NCBI GenBank assembly: GCA_000302695.1
Contig: AMFN01000004.1
Span: 372,001 to 436,000, forward strand
DNA length: 64,000 bases
Direction: 5' to 3'
Origin: Enterobacteriaceae bacterium LSJC7
Lineage (GTDB): Bacteria > Pseudomonadota > Gammaproteobacteria > Enterobacterales > Enterobacteriaceae
Part shown: positions 28,259-38,229 of the stretch, piece after piece
How positions within the stretch are numbered: position 1 is the first letter of the stretch
Layout of the letters: each line of letters begins with the position of its first letter
Translations under genes and position numbers: made by a program
Notes under the pieces: generated by a model
The model's database searches: none
What the model saw: only the letters and a program-made list of their open reading frames with translations
What the model was told of the DNA's origin: nothing

Positions 28259-28906
28259 ATGTTACAGGTATATCTTGTTCGCCACGGCGAGACATTATGG
28301 AATGCCGAAAGACGCATTCAGGGTCAGTCAGATAGCCCGCTTACCGCACTCGGGGAGCAGCAGGCCATGCAGGTTGCACAACGTGTGAAAGCACTGGGCA
28401 TTACGCATGTGATAGCCAGCGATCTGGGCCGAACGCAGCGCACCGCAGAAATTATTGCGAAGGCCTGTGGTTGTAGCGTGGTGCTGGACGCGCGTCTGCG
28501 CGAGCTGGACATGGGCGTGCTGGAGCGTCGCCATCTTAATTCGCTGACTGAAGAAGAAGAGGGCTGGCGGCGTCGGCTGGTAAACGGGACACCGGACGGG
28601 CGCATCCCGGATGGTGAGTCAATGCAGGAAGTCAGCGTGCGTATGCACGGTGCGCTCAATGCCTGCCGTGAACTGCCTCAGGGCAGTCGCCCGCTGCTGG
28701 TGAGCCACGGTATGGCGCTTGGTTGCCTGGTAAGCACGATTCTCGGGCTGCCGCCGTATGCTGAACGACGTCTGCGTCTTCGCAACTGCTCGCTTTCACG
28801 CGTGGATTATCAGCAAAGTCCGTGGCTGGCGCCGGGGTGGGTGGTGGAAATGGCGGGCGACATCTCGCATCTTAATGCCCCCGCACTGGATGAGTTACAG
28901 CGCTAG
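28259..28906 (+). CDS. gpmB: Phosphoglycerate mutase-like phosphatase GpmB
   Basis: GpmB belongs to the histidine phosphatase superfamily. The annotation as phosphoglycerate mutase is historical and phosphatase activity is more likely. The 215 residues equal E. coli. The phosphohistidine motif LVRHGE (6-11) and the second histidine in LLVSHGMALG are present. ATG 28259 gives the family start MLQVYLVRHG; a long in-frame extension to 28043 runs back over yjjX and is rejected. It converges on rob with a 4-base overlap. Confidence 0.93.
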   Translation: MLQVYLVRHGETLWNAERRIQGQSDSPLTALGEQQAMQVAQRVKALGITHVIASDLGRTQRTAEIIAKACGCSVVLDARLRELDMGVLERRHLNSLTEEEEGWRRRLVNGTPDGRIPDGESMQEVSVRMHGALNACRELPQGSRPLLVSHGMALGCLVSTILGLPPYAERRLRLRNCSLSRVDYQQSPWLAPGWVVEMAGDISHLNAPALDELQR

Positions 28907-29772
28907 CGCCGGACCGGAATCAGGTACTCGCAGCGCAGTTCTTTCGGCGGCTCTGCCAGCTTTTCACGGTGGGTAGGATAGAAACGTTCAATATCCTGCC
29001 CACGGCGGCGCGTCAGATTCAGCATCGGCATGCAGGTGCCATAGACGGTCAGCACAAAGTCCTGGAGGCCGTCGGCGGGTCCTTCGTAGTTAAACTGCAC
29101 GTAATCCCCACCTTCCAGATACACTGGCTGTGCGTCGGGAATGCTGCCGTTGACCATTTCTGGCGGCAGCGCGGTGGTGTAAAGCACTTCCTGCTCGTCA
29201 TCTTTTTCCACATTGGCGCGCGGTTCATGCAGGCCGTAAAGCACAGGTGGAATAGTGGGAGCATGGCTCAGGAAGTGGCGCCAGAACTGGGTGCGCATGT
29301 CGTTGCGAAAAGCGCTTATTTGCTCAAGCGTGCAACTGTAGCTTTGCGTGATGCCCAGCAGGTGGGTTTCAGGCAGGGTAATAAAATTCGGCTGCGGTGG
29401 CGTGAATGCACCAAGTCGTATTGGCGGGCGCATACCGAAGGCGCTCCAGTCTGGTGAGCGGCGATACAGTGCAGGCGTCTGGGCAAATTGCTTTTTAAAC
29501 GCGCGGGTAAAGGTTTGCTGGGAGTCAAAGCGATATTGCAGCGCAATGTCCAGGATGGGGCGGGCAGTAAGCCGCAGCGCAACGGCTGATTTAGACAGGC
29601 GCCGCGCCCGAATATAAGCGCCAATGGCATGACCGGTAACCTCTTTGAACATACGTTGCAAATGCCACTTGGAGTAGCCCGCCTTGGCAGCAACGTTATC
29701 CAGAGAAAGGACCTGGTCGAGATGGCCTTCCAGCCAGATTAACAGATCGCGAATAATCCCAGCCTGATCCAT
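28903..29772 (-). CDS. rob: Right origin-binding / stress regulator Rob
   Basis: Rob is an AraC/XylS-family activator of the mar/sox/rob regulon and was first found as an oriC-binding protein. The 289 residues match E. coli. The N-terminal DNA-binding domain has two helix-turn-helices (AAKAGYSKWHLQRMFKEVTG and ILDIALQYRFDSQQTFTRAFKK regions). A C-terminal GyrI-like ligand domain follows from about residue 120. It is divergent from creA, 208 bases apart; that gap is AT-rich and otherwise empty. Confidence 0.96.
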   Translation of the reverse strand: MDQAGIIRDLLIWLEGHLDQVLSLDNVAAKAGYSKWHLQRMFKEVTGHAIGAYIRARRLSKSAVALRLTARPILDIALQYRFDSQQTFTRAFKKQFAQTPALYRRSPDWSAFGMRPPIRLGAFTPPQPNFITLPETHLLGITQSYSCTLEQISAFRNDMRTQFWRHFLSHAPTIPPVLYGLHEPRANVEKDDEQEVLYTTALPPEMVNGSIPDAQPVYLEGGDYVQFNYEGPADGLQDFVLTVYGTCMPMLNLTRRRGQDIERFYPTHREKLAEPPKELRCEYLIPVRR

Positions 29773-29980
29773 ATAATATCCTCATCCTGACGAGCAAATA
29801 CCTGATATTAAAGAAGCGGATAATATCATTTTTTGTTCTTTAAGCATTCAGTGTTTTTTTTAACAATTGATGCGAAAAATATCATCGCGGCTCGTGAATT
29901 TTTTTAATAAAGTGATATTAAACGGTTTTTTGTCGGGCGACTGATAATCCCTAAGCGTAACTTTAAAAAATGGTAACAAT

Positions 29981-30451
29981 ATGAAATATAAGGTGTTGAG
30001 TGCGTTTTTTCCACTGGCGCTGTTGGCAGGGCCAGCGGCGGCTGAACAGGTAGGCTCTGTAGACACTGTTTTTAAGATGTTTGGCCCGGACCATAAAATT
30101 GTCGTGGAAGCTTTTGACGATCCTGATGTAAAAAACGTGACGTGCTATATCAGCCGGGCGAAAACGGGCGGTATCAAAGGCGGGCTGGGGCTGGCAGAAG
30201 ATACGGCCGATGCCGCCATCTCTTGCCAGCAGGTCGGGCCGATAACGCTGGATGCAAAGATAGCCGCCGGTAAAAAAGAAGGTGAAGTGGTGTTTCGCAA
30301 GCGCACGTCGTTGGTGTTTAAAAAGCTCCAGGTCGTACGTTTTTACGATAAACAGCGCCATGCGCTGATCTACCTTTCTTATTCCGATAAGGTCGTGGAC
30401 GGTTCACCTAAAAACGCGCTGAGTGCTGTGCCGATTATGCCGTGGAAATAG
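29981..30451 (+). CDS. creA: Periplasmic protein CreA
   Basis: CreA is a conserved periplasmic protein of unknown function (CreA superfamily). The 156 residues start with a clear Sec signal peptide (about 1-21, ending GPAAAEQ) followed by [19 protein letters not shown] and the cysteine pair in [11 protein letters not shown] and ISCQQVG. In E. coli it precedes creBCD. Here no creB, creC or creD follows, so the two-component neighbours are missing and arcA comes next. Confidence 0.93.
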   Translation: MKYKVLSAFFPLALLAGPAAAEQVGSVDTVFKMFGPDHKIVVEAFDDPDVKNVTCYISRAKTGGIKGGLGLAEDTADAAISCQQVGPITLDAKIAAGKKEGEVVFRKRTSLVFKKLQVVRFYDKQRHALIYLSYSDKVVDGSPKNALSAVPIMPWK

Positions 30452-30517
30452 CTCCGTTTTACGCAAGTGTTGAACTTTATCTGAGAACGCGGCAGTAAGA
30501 TTCTCACAAGTTTTGAT

Positions 30518-30550
30518 TGCGTCTGGTAATAGTCATGACAACCAGACGCA
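30518..30550. repeat. 10-bp inverted repeat in the creA-arcA gap
   Basis: TGCGTCTGGT and ACCAGACGCA form a perfect 10-base dyad around 13 bases. No T run follows. The enclosing gap (30452-30830, where E. coli has creBCD) is markedly AT-rich beyond 30550 and contains no gene or creBCD remnant that I can recognise. Confidence 0.5.
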
Positions 30551-30781
30551 TGTGATATCTGATAAATGAATTTTGCGCTTTAAGCGAATAATTATTTTAT
30601 CTGCACTGCATCAGGCAAGGCCAGAAATACAGGCTGGTAAGATGGCAGCATCACATTATTCTGCGCTGGTACGTGATACAGAGAATAAAATAGACTACCG
30701 TGTAAAGTATTCTGCGAGGAAAACCAAATAAAGCGGATGGGTTATTTTATATAAGAAAAGAGAATGTTTATTCACTAAAAG

Positions 30782-30808
30782 AAAAGGGCGGAATTTCCGC
30801 CCTTTTTT
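30782..30808. terminator. Terminator of arcA
   Basis: AAAAGGGCGGAA faces TTCCGCCCTTTT with T or A runs on both sides, so it can work in both directions. It lies 23 bases after the arcA stop on the minus strand. Confidence 0.88.
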
Positions 30809-30830
30809 ATTTTACTTCGGTGTCAGGTTT

Positions 30831-31547
30831 TTATTCCTGCAAATCACCGCAGAAACGATAGCCTTCGCCATGAATAGTGGCGATGATTTCTGGCGTGTCT
30901 GCAATTGACTCAAAGTGTTTACGAATGCGACGAATGGTGACATCCACAGTACGGTCATGCGGCTTCAGTTCACGGCCTGTCATTTTCTTCAGCAGCTCTG
31001 CGCGCGTCTGAATTTTGCCAGGGTTTTCACAGAAGTGCAGCATGGCGCGGAATTCGCTGCGCGGCAGCTTGTACTGCTCACCGTTCGGGCTGATAAGAGA
31101 GCGGCTATTAATATCCAGCTCCCAGCCGTTGAATTTATAGCTTTCAACCGAGCGGCGCTCTTCGCTGCCTGCACCCAGGTTCATTGTGCGTGACAGCAGA
31201 TTGCGTGCACGGATAGTTAGCTCACGCGGGTTGAATGGCTTGGTAATATAGTCGTCCGCGCCAATTTCCAGGCCCAGGATTTTGTCTACTTCATTGTCGC
31301 GCCCGGTAAGGAACATCAATGCGACATTCGCCTGCTCGCGTAATTCACGTGCAAGCAACAGGCCGTTCTTACCTGGCAGGTTGATATCCATAATCACAAG
31401 ATTGACGTCATTGTCGGAAAGAATTTGATGCATCTCGGCGCCATCGGTCGCTTCAAATACATCATAGCCTTCCGCCTCGAAAATACTTTTCAACGTATTG
31501 CGTGTTACTAGCTCGTCTTCAACGATAAGAATATGAGGGGTCTGCAT
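30831..31547 (-). CDS. arcA: Aerobic respiration control response regulator ArcA
   Basis: ArcA is the response regulator of the ArcAB system that represses aerobic genes when oxygen is low. The 238 residues equal E. coli. The receiver domain has the acidic pocket (VEDE at 9-12), phospho-acceptor Asp54 (IMDINLPG) and switch residues (FLTGRDNE). The OmpR-type winged helix ends with [12 protein letters not shown]. The partner sensor ArcB is not in the window. A long leader region lies upstream. Confidence 0.98.
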   Translation of the reverse strand: MQTPHILIVEDELVTRNTLKSIFEAEGYDVFEATDGAEMHQILSDNDVNLVIMDINLPGKNGLLLARELREQANVALMFLTGRDNEVDKILGLEIGADDYITKPFNPRELTIRARNLLSRTMNLGAGSEERRSVESYKFNGWELDINSRSLISPNGEQYKLPRSEFRAMLHFCENPGKIQTRAELLKKMTGRELKPHDRTVDVTIRRIRKHFESIADTPEIIATIHGEGYRFCGDLQE

Positions 31548-31643
31548 GTTTGCTACCTAAAATTGCCAACTAAATCGAAACAGGAGTACAGAAGTCCCTG
31601 ACCTGCCTGATACATGCTGAGAATTAACATGCCAGGCTAAAAC

Positions 31644-31814
31644 ATGACTAAAGTACGTAATTGCGTTCTTGATGCTCTTTCCATCAACGTCAACAACATC
31701 ATTAGCTTGGTCGTGGGATCCGGTTCCCTCAAGACCCGACGGTGTCAAAAACGGCTGTCATCCTACCATTTTAACAGCAACATAACAGGGCGCCCAGTTT
31801 CTGACACTCAATAA
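31644..31814 (+). pseudogene. yjjY: Frameshifted yjjY-like ORF in the arcA leader
   Basis: The first 25 codons (MTKVRNCVLDALSI...) match E. coli YjjY as I recall it, a 46-residue predicted protein. After VVG the DNA still resembles E. coli, but compensating gains and losses of bases shift the frame. The open frame here runs 56 residues and ends SDTQ with no protein similarity. It lies divergent to arcA, within DNA where the arcA promoters are expected. Either the gene is broken here, or the conservation reflects regulatory DNA rather than a protein. Downstream 31841-32193 is AT-rich with no feature I can support. Confidence 0.5.
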
Positions 31815-31826
31815 AACTACGCTTCG

Positions 31827-31840
31827 TTGACATATATCAA
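31827..31840. promoter_or_regulatory. FNR-like site in the arcA upstream region
   Basis: TTGACATATATCAA matches the FNR consensus TTGAT-N4-ATCAA at 9 of 10 positions. It is 280 bases upstream of the arcA start. Anaerobic activation of a distal arcA promoter by FNR is known in E. coli, so the position is plausible. Confidence 0.55.
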
Positions 31841-32193
31841 TTTCAATTGTAGCACGTTAACAGAGTGATGAAATCTTCATATCGAATTGTCTGTTTTTAT
31901 CACATTTCATTAATATATTTTTTGCTTTACCGCTAAGCATGATACAAAAAAACAGGCGTGACAGGGGACGAGAAATGTCTTATTTGTTGAGTTGAAACAG
32001 TAAGATATGGTTTTTTGCTCTGGGTGTTTCAGCGCAGATGTGATACCTGCTACATCAGGTTCCATTATAGGATAAGATACCGCTTTGCTACGATTTTTTG
32101 TTACCTAAAGGTAAATTCTTGCCGCAAATTATCATTTTGATGAGAAAAAACCGGTTTCCAGATGGTTTGTGTTGGTTTTGAGTAAGAGGGAAT

Positions 32194-32880
32194 ATGCGCT
32201 TAATTATCATCCTGGTTGCGCCCGCCAGGGCAGAGAATGTGGGGGCGGCAGCCAGGGCCATGAAAACGATGGGGTTTAGCGAATTGCGTGTTGTCGACAG
32301 CGAGGCGCATCGGCAGCCTGCGGCGCGCTATGTCGCCCATGGCTCAACAGAGATTATCGATAATACGCAGGATTACCCCAGCCTGGCGTCTGCACTGCAT
32401 GATGTGGATTTTACCGTTGCAACCACGGCACGCAGCCGCGCGCGTTATCATTATTACGCCACACCGGCGCAGTTGTTGACGCTGTTAGAAGAACGACGCA
32501 GCTGGACGCCGACGGCCGCCCTGGTATTTGGCCGCGAGGACTCAGGGTTAACGAATGAAGAGCTGGAACTGGCGGATGTCCTGACGGGCGTACCGATGGT
32601 AGCCGACTATCCTTCACTGAACCTCGGGCAGGCGGTGATGGTGTACTGCTCATGGTTGACATCACTCATGGCGGGTGAGGCCGTGGCTGAAACGCCTGTG
32701 GCAACAGGACAACTGGCGGCGTTGCGAACGCGTGTTGACGCGTTGCTTGAAAAGCTGGAGGTGGCGGATGATAAAAAAATGGCCGACTGGCTACAGCAGC
32801 GCCTGGGCTTTTTAGGGCAGCGCGATACGGCTATGTTGCACCGCTTACTTCATGATATCGAAAAAAAGTTAACAGATTAA
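32194..32880 (+). CDS. yjtD: SpoU/TrmH-family RNA methyltransferase YjtD (LasT)
   Basis: This predicted 2'-O RNA methyltransferase of the SPOUT superfamily has an N-terminal LIIILVAPARAENVGAAAR and the knotted SAM site (ALVFGREDSGL, VPMVADYPSLNLGQAV). The 228 residues equal E. coli YjtD (LasT). It is close to TrmJ, but its own substrate is not established to my knowledge. It lies between the arcA side and the thr operon as in E. coli. Confidence 0.92.
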   Translation: MRLIIILVAPARAENVGAAARAMKTMGFSELRVVDSEAHRQPAARYVAHGSTEIIDNTQDYPSLASALHDVDFTVATTARSRARYHYYATPAQLLTLLEERRSWTPTAALVFGREDSGLTNEELELADVLTGVPMVADYPSLNLGQAVMVYCSWLTSLMAGEAVAETPVATGQLAALRTRVDALLEKLEVADDKKMADWLQQRLGFLGQRDTAMLHRLLHDIEKKLTD

Positions 32881-33012
32881 AAATCTGAAATTTTAATTAT
32901 AACTGGTTGTTTTCGCTGCTTTGTTGCTATTGTCTGGTGGTATTTTAAGGTTTTTTGGTGAGATGCCGCTGTGGATGAGAAGGGTAATCACGGTGAGTAA
33001 TTTAAATATTCG

Positions 33013-33041
33013 TTGACCTGCCAGCACAGATACTTTATCCA
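33013..33041 (+). promoter_or_regulatory. Promoter of the thr operon
   Basis: TTGACC (33013-33018), a 17-base spacer and TATCCA (33036-33041). The arrangement mirrors the E. coli thr promoter, which has a similar weak -10 (TAACCA). The transcript would begin about 36 bases before thrL. Confidence 0.7.
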
Positions 33042-33083
33042 ATAGGGATACACGACAGGAAAATGTAGTAGAGCACACACATC

Positions 33084-33152
33084 ATGATTCGCAACGGCCT
33101 GACTATCACCATTATTACCTCCACCATTACCACAGGTAACGGGGCGGGCTGA
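33084..33152 (+). CDS. thrL: thr operon leader peptide
   Basis: The 22-residue leader peptide contains the run [11 protein letters not shown] and ends TGNGAG, the same end as E. coli ThrL. It has six threonine and five isoleucine codons. Ribosome stalling there when charged tRNA-Thr or tRNA-Ile is scarce would let the antiterminator form. The N-terminus (MIRNGLT) differs from the E. coli MKRIST, and a serine interrupts the control run. It is too short for ordinary gene finders; the support is the run plus the attenuator just downstream. Confidence 0.93.
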   Translation: MIRNGLTITIITSTITTGNGAG

Positions 33153-33208
33153 CGCGTACAGGAAACATCGAAAAAAGCCCGCTCCCAGCCAGGAGCGGGC
33201 TTTTTTTT
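33141..33208 (+). terminator. Attenuator of the thr operon
   Basis: The terminator is GCCCGCTCC (33177-33185), loop CAGCCA, GGAGCGGGC (33192-33200) and eight T. GGGGCGGGCT at 33141-33150, at the end of thrL, is almost fully complementary to AGCCCGCTCC (33176-33185). That gives the competing antiterminator. Both structures can be drawn directly from the sequence. Confidence 0.93.
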
Positions 33209-33234
33209 GTTCTGATTCAAGGGGTAAGAAAAGC

Positions 33235-35700
33235 ATGCGAGTGTTGAAATTTGGCGGTACATCGGTAGCGAATGCAGAGCGCTTTGCGCGGGTTGCCGAT
33301 ATTCTGGAAAGCAAAACCGGACAGGGACAGGTCGCAACCGTACTTTCTGCGCCTGCGAAGATTACCAACCACCTTGTCGCGATGATTGAAAAAACCATCG
33401 CCGGCCAGGATGCTTTACCGAATATCAGCGATGCTGAGCGCATTTTTGACGACTTGTTACAAGGGCTGGCGAAGATGCAACCGGGATTCCCACACGCTCG
33501 CATGAAGGCGTTTGTGGACCAGGAGTTTGCGCAGATTAAGCACGTGCTGCATGGCATCAGCCTGCTTGGTCAATGCCCTGACAGCGTCAATGCCGGGCTG
33601 ATTTGCCGTGGCGAGAAGATGTCTATCGCTATCATGGCAGCGTTGCTGGAAGCGCGCGGTAAGAGCGTGACGGTTATTGACCCGGTTGAGAAGCTGTTGG
33701 CTGTGGGCCACTATCTGGAATCTACCGTGGATATCGCTGAATCCACCCGTCGCATCGCCGCAAGCCGCATTCCGGCTGACCATATGATTCTGATGGCAGG
33801 CTTCACTGCCGGCAATGAAAAAGGTGAACTGGTGGTGCTGGGGCGTAACGGCTCCGATTATTCCGCAGCGGTGCTGGCCGCCTGCCTGCGTGCTGAGTGC
33901 TGTGAAATCTGGACCGACGTTGATGGCGTTTATACCTGCGACCCGCGCCAGGTGCCTGATGCCAGACTGCTGAAAACCATGTCCTGGCACGAAGCGATGG
34001 AGCTATCCTACTTCGGCGCTAAAGTGCTCCACCCCCGTACTATCTCCCCCATCGCCCAGTTCCAGATCCCATGCCTGATTAAAAATACCGGTAACCCGGA
34101 TGCACCAGGCACCCTCATCGGTGAGAAGAGCGGTGAGCAGGACGATATGCCGGTTAAAGGCATTTCGAATCTTAATAACATGGCGATGTTCAGCGTTTCC
34201 GGGCCGGGCATGAAGGGCATGGTCGGCATGGCGGCGCGCGTATTTGCCACCATGTCGCGCAGCGGTATCTCGGTTGTGCTGATAACCCAGTCTTCTTCTG
34301 AGTACAGCATCAGTTTCTGCGTGCCGCAAAGCGACTGCGCCCGCGCCCGTCACGCGCTGGAAGAGGAGTTTAAGCTTGAGCTTAAAGAGGGGCTGCTGGA
34401 GCCGCTGGCCATTGTTGAGCGCCTGGCGGTTATTTCGGTGGTGGGCGATGGCATGCGCACCCTGCGCGGGATCTCGGCGAAGTTCTTTGCCGCCCTTGCG
34501 CGTGCGCGTATCAATATTATTGCCATTGCCCAGGGCTCCTCTGAGCGCTCTATCTCCGTTGTGATTAACAATGACGATGTCACCACCGGCGTGCGCGTGG
34601 TGCACCAGATGCTGTTTAACACCGAGCAGGTGATTGAGGTCTTTGTCATTGGCGTGGGCGGCGTTGGTGGCGCGCTGCTGGAGCAGCTCAAGCGCCAGCA
34701 GGCCTGGCTTAAGAAAAAGAATATCGACCTGCGCGTTTGCGGGGTGGCGAACTCGCGCGCGATGCTGACCAACGTCCACGGACTGGATCTGGAAACCTGG
34801 CGTCCGGCGCTGGCGGAGGCGTCAGAGTCGTTCAACCTGGGGCGTCTGATTCGCCTGGTGAAGGAATATCACCTGCTAAACCCGGTGATTGTCGACTGCA
34901 CCTCTAACCAGGCGGTGGCCAGCCAGTATGTGGACTTCCTTAACGAAGGCTTTCACGTGGTCACGCCAAACAAAAAGGCCAACACCTCGTCCATGGCCTA
35001 CTATCAGCAACTGCGCGTGGCCGCGGCACGTTCGCGCCGTAAGTTCCTGTACGACACCAACGTTGGCGCGGGTCTGCCGGTTATTGAAAACCTGCAAAAC
35101 CTGCTTAACGCCGGCGATGAGCTACAGCGCTTTACCGGTATTCTGTCCGGATCATTGTCCTTTATTTTTGGCAAACTGGATGAGGGCGTGACGCTCTCGC
35201 AAGCGACCCGTAGCGCGCGTGAACTGGGCTACACGGAGCCGGATCCGCGTGACGATCTCTCTGGCATGGACGTAGCGCGTAAGTTGCTGATTCTGGCACG
35301 CGAGAGCGGCTATCAGCTTGAGTTGAGTGATATCCTGGTCGAGCCAGTATTGCCCGCTACGTTTGACGCCGAAGGCGATGTAGAAAGCTTTATGGCCCGT
35401 TTGCCTGAGCTTGACAGTGAGTTTTCCATGCGTGTTGCTCAGGCACGCGATGCAGGCAAAGTGCTGCGTTACGTTGGCCTGATTGAAGAAGATGGCGTGT
35501 GCCGCGTCAGGATTGAAGCGGTGGATGGCAACGATCCGCTGTTTAAAGTGAAAAACGGTGAAAACGCCCTGGCGTTTTACAGCCACTATTATCAGCCGCT
35601 GCCGCTGGTGCTGCGTGGCTACGGTGCCGGTAACGATGTGACGGCCGCAGGCGTGTTTGCGGATCTGCTGCGCACGCTGTCATGGAATTCGGGAGTTTAA
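33235..35700 (+). CDS. thrA: Bifunctional aspartokinase I / homoserine dehydrogenase I
   Basis: ThrA catalyses the first and third steps from aspartate to threonine and is feedback-inhibited by threonine. The 821 residues (820 in E. coli) have the aspartokinase start KFGGTSVAN, a middle ACT regulatory region ([28 protein letters not shown]) and the C-terminal dehydrogenase from about residue 465. The NAD(P) loop there is [14 protein letters not shown]. The ribosome site is GGGGTAAG. It ends one base before thrB. Confidence 0.98.
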   Translation: MRVLKFGGTSVANAERFARVADILESKTGQGQVATVLSAPAKITNHLVAMIEKTIAGQDALPNISDAERIFDDLLQGLAKMQPGFPHARMKAFVDQEFAQIKHVLHGISLLGQCPDSVNAGLICRGEKMSIAIMAALLEARGKSVTVIDPVEKLLAVGHYLESTVDIAESTRRIAASRIPADHMILMAGFTAGNEKGELVVLGRNGSDYSAAVLAACLRAECCEIWTDVDGVYTCDPRQVPDARLLKTMSWHEAMELSYFGAKVLHPRTISPIAQFQIPCLIKNTGNPDAPGTLIGEKSGEQDDMPVKGISNLNNMAMFSVSGPGMKGMVGMAARVFATMSRSGISVVLITQSSSEYSISFCVPQSDCARARHALEEEFKLELKEGLLEPLAIVERLAVISVVGDGMRTLRGISAKFFAALARARINIIAIAQGSSERSISVVINNDDVTTGVRVVHQMLFNTEQVIEVFVIGVGGVGGALLEQLKRQQAWLKKKNIDLRVCGVANSRAMLTNVHGLDLETWRPALAEASESFNLGRLIRLVKEYHLLNPVIVDCTSNQAVASQYVDFLNEGFHVVTPNKKANTSSMAYYQQLRVAAARSRRKFLYDTNVGAGLPVIENLQNLLNAGDELQRFTGILSGSLSFIFGKLDEGVTLSQATRSARELGYTEPDPRDDLSGMDVARKLLILARESGYQLELSDILVEPVLPATFDAEGDVESFMARLPELDSEFSMRVAQARDAGKVLRYVGLIEEDGVCRVRIEAVDGNDPLFKVKNGENALAFYSHYYQPLPLVLRGYGAGNDVTAAGVFADLLRTLSWNSGV

Positions 35701-35701
35701 G

Positions 35702-36631
35702 ATGGTTAAAGTGTATGCCCCAGCCTCAATTGGCAACGTCAGTGTGGGCTTTGATGTGCTGGGTGCGGCCGTGTCGCCGGTAGATGGAACACTGCTGGGC
35801 GACTGCGTCAGCGTTGAATCAGCGGCGGACTTCAGCCTGAAAAACGTCGGGCGCTTTGTCAGCAAGCTGCCGAGCGAGCCACGGGAAAATATCGTCTATC
35901 AGTGCTGGGAGCGTTTTTGTGAAAAGCTTGGCAAAAACGTACCGGTTGCGATGACGCTGGAAAAGAACATGCCAATTGGCTCCGGGCTGGGCTCCAGCGC
36001 CTGTTCTGTGGTGGCGGCCCTGATGGCGCTCAACGAGCACTGCGGCAAGCCGCTTAATGATACCGAACTGCTGGCGCTGATGGGCGAGCTGGAAGGGCGC
36101 ATCTCAGGCAGCGTGCACTACGACAACGTAGCGCCGTGCTTTTTAGGTGGGATGCAGCTTATGCTTGAAGAGCAGGGCATCATCAGCCAGTCAGTACCGG
36201 GCTTTGACGACTGGTTCTGGGTGATGGCCTATCCGGGCATTAAAGTGTCTACCGCTGAGGCGAGAGCCATATTGCCAGCCCAGTATTCCCGTAAGGATAT
36301 TGTGAGCCACGGTCGCTATCTGGCCGGTTTTATTCACGCCTGCCACACGCGCCAGCCAGCGCTTGCGGCAGCGTTGATGCGTGATGTTATTGCCGAGCCG
36401 TACCGCACCCAGCTGTTGCCGGGCTTTAAAGAAGCCCGCCAGGCGGCGAGTGAAATGGGCGCGCTGGCCTGTGGGATTTCTGGTTCTGGCCCAACGCTGT
36501 TTACCGTGTGCGGCAGTCTGGATGTTGCACAACGCATGGCAGGCTGGCTTAACCAGCACTATTTACAAAATGATGAAGGCTTCGTTCATATTTGCCGTCT
36601 GGATACCGCGGGCGCACGAGTACTGGGATAA
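35702..36631 (+). CDS. thrB: Homoserine kinase
   Basis: ThrB phosphorylates homoserine to O-phosphohomoserine. The 309-residue GHMP kinase has the ATP-binding [16 protein letters not shown] (about 90-105) and the C-terminal ISGSGPTLF. The start at 35702 immediately follows the thrA stop, so translation is probably coupled. An in-frame extension to 35657 overlaps thrA and is rejected. Confidence 0.97.
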   Translation: MVKVYAPASIGNVSVGFDVLGAAVSPVDGTLLGDCVSVESAADFSLKNVGRFVSKLPSEPRENIVYQCWERFCEKLGKNVPVAMTLEKNMPIGSGLGSSACSVVAALMALNEHCGKPLNDTELLALMGELEGRISGSVHYDNVAPCFLGGMQLMLEEQGIISQSVPGFDDWFWVMAYPGIKVSTAEARAILPAQYSRKDIVSHGRYLAGFIHACHTRQPALAAALMRDVIAEPYRTQLLPGFKEARQAASEMGALACGISGSGPTLFTVCGSLDVAQRMAGWLNQHYLQNDEGFVHICRLDTAGARVLG

Positions 36632-36633
36632 CT

Positions 36634-37914
36634 ATGAAACTCTACAATCTGAAAGATCATAACGAACAGGTCAGCTTTGCGCAGGCCGTCACGCAGGGAC
36701 TGGGCAAACAGCAGGGGCTGTTTTTCCCGCATGAGTTGCCAGAATTTACCCTCACGGATATCGACGCCATGCTGGAGATGGATTTTGTCAGTCGTAGCGG
36801 CAAAATCCTCTCTGCCTTTATTGGCGACGAAATTCCCGCACAAATTCTTGAAGAGCGCGTGCGCAGCGCGTTCGCGTTCCCGGCGCCGGTGGCGAAAGTC
36901 AGTGAAGACGTTGCCTGTCTGGAACTGTTCCACGGCCCGACGCTGGCGTTTAAGGACTTTGGCGGGCGCTTTATGGCGCAGATGCTGTCGCACATCAGCG
37001 GTGACAAGCCGGTCACCATTCTGACGGCAACCTCGGGCGATACCGGTGCCGCCGTGGCACACGCGTTTTACGGCATGAAAAACGTGCGCGTGGTCATCCT
37101 CTACCCGCGCGGCAAAATCAGCCCGTTGCAGGAGAAACTGTTCTGCACGCTCGGCGGTAATATCGAAACGGTGGCCGTTGACGGTGACTTTGATGCCTGC
37201 CAGGCGCTGGTAAAACAGGCGTTTGATGATGAGGAGCTTAAGCAGGCACTGGGCCTGAACTCGGCGAACTCCATTAACATCAGCCGCCTGCTGGCGCAGA
37301 TTTGCTACTACTTTGAAGCGGTTGCACAGCTGCCGCAGGAAGCGCGTAACCAGCTGGTTATCTCCGTGCCAAGCGGCAACTTTGGCGACCTGACCGCTGG
37401 CCTGTTGGCAAAATCGCTCGGCCTGCCGGTAAAACGCTTTATTGCTGCCACCAACGTGAACGACACCGTGCCACGCTATCTGCAAAGCGGCGAGTGGACG
37501 CCGAAAGCCACCGTTGCGACGCTGTCGAATGCAATGGATGTGAGCCAGCCGAACAACTGGCCACGGGTGGAAGAACTGTTCCGTCGCAAAATCTGGCAGC
37601 TTAAAGAGCTGGGTTATGCCGCGGTGGATGAAGAAACCACGCGGGCGGCGGTGCGTGAGCTTAAAGGGCTGGGTTATGTCTCTGAGCCGCATGCCGCTGT
37701 GGCCTGGCGTGCTCTGCGCGATGATCTGAAACCGGGTGAGTTTGGCCTGTTCCTCGGGACCGCACATCCGGCGAAGTTCAAAGAAAGCGTGGAAGAGATC
37801 CTGGGTGAAACGCTGGCGCTGCCGCCTGAGCTGGCAGAGCGCGCGGACAAGCCGCTGCTGTCGGTTAATTTGCCAGCCGATTTCAGCGCGCTGCGTGCGT
37901 TACTGATGAAGTAA
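36634..37914 (+). CDS. thrC: Threonine synthase
   Basis: ThrC is a PLP enzyme that converts O-phosphohomoserine to threonine. The 426 residues (428 in E. coli) carry the PLP lysine in FHGPTLAFKDFGG (about 95-107) and the phosphate loop TATSGDTGAAVAHAF. It starts 2 bases after the thrB stop. It ends the operon before a strong terminator. Confidence 0.97.
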   Translation: MKLYNLKDHNEQVSFAQAVTQGLGKQQGLFFPHELPEFTLTDIDAMLEMDFVSRSGKILSAFIGDEIPAQILEERVRSAFAFPAPVAKVSEDVACLELFHGPTLAFKDFGGRFMAQMLSHISGDKPVTILTATSGDTGAAVAHAFYGMKNVRVVILYPRGKISPLQEKLFCTLGGNIETVAVDGDFDACQALVKQAFDDEELKQALGLNSANSINISRLLAQICYYFEAVAQLPQEARNQLVISVPSGNFGDLTAGLLAKSLGLPVKRFIAATNVNDTVPRYLQSGEWTPKATVATLSNAMDVSQPNNWPRVEELFRRKIWQLKELGYAAVDEETTRAAVRELKGLGYVSEPHAAVAWRALRDDLKPGEFGLFLGTAHPAKFKESVEEILGETLALPPELAERADKPLLSVNLPADFSALRALLMK

Positions 37915-37931
37915 TAACCGAAACGTGTCGC

Positions 37932-37962
37932 TAAAAAACCGCTCCCCTGGAGCGGTTTTTTT
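37932..37962. terminator. Terminator of the thr operon
   Basis: AAAAAACCGCTCC, a CCT loop, then GGAGCGGTTTTTTT, 18 bases after the thrC stop. It is followed by about 200 bases (37963-38164) where E. coli has yaaX. I see no gene there. An open frame through it (37925-38293) runs into the end of yaaA and has no recognisable similarity. Confidence 0.9.
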
Positions 37963-38170
37963 ACGCCGTTACTCAGCACAGGTACAAATGGAGACGCAAA
38001 GGGCGTGTGATTTATCGGTGAGGCATTATCAGCAGCAGTGCCGTCACTTAAGCGAAGAGGGAAAGGTGGCAATGTTGAAACCCATGGCATTGCTCTGGCA
38101 CCAGAAATGTCGCGGTTGTTGTGCTGTGCCTGGTCTCTTTGTCGCTGCGGACTGTACGGCACGTATTAAA

Positions 38171-38195
38171 AAAGGAAGATGTTGGCATCTTCCCT
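38171..38195 (-). terminator. Terminator of yaaA
   Basis: On the minus strand GGAAGATG, loop CCAA, CATCTTCC, then TTTTTT. It begins about 36 bases after the yaaA stop. Confidence 0.7.
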
Positions 38196-38229
38196 TATAT
38201 GATTTGACCGTTATGGCTAAACGCAGCAA

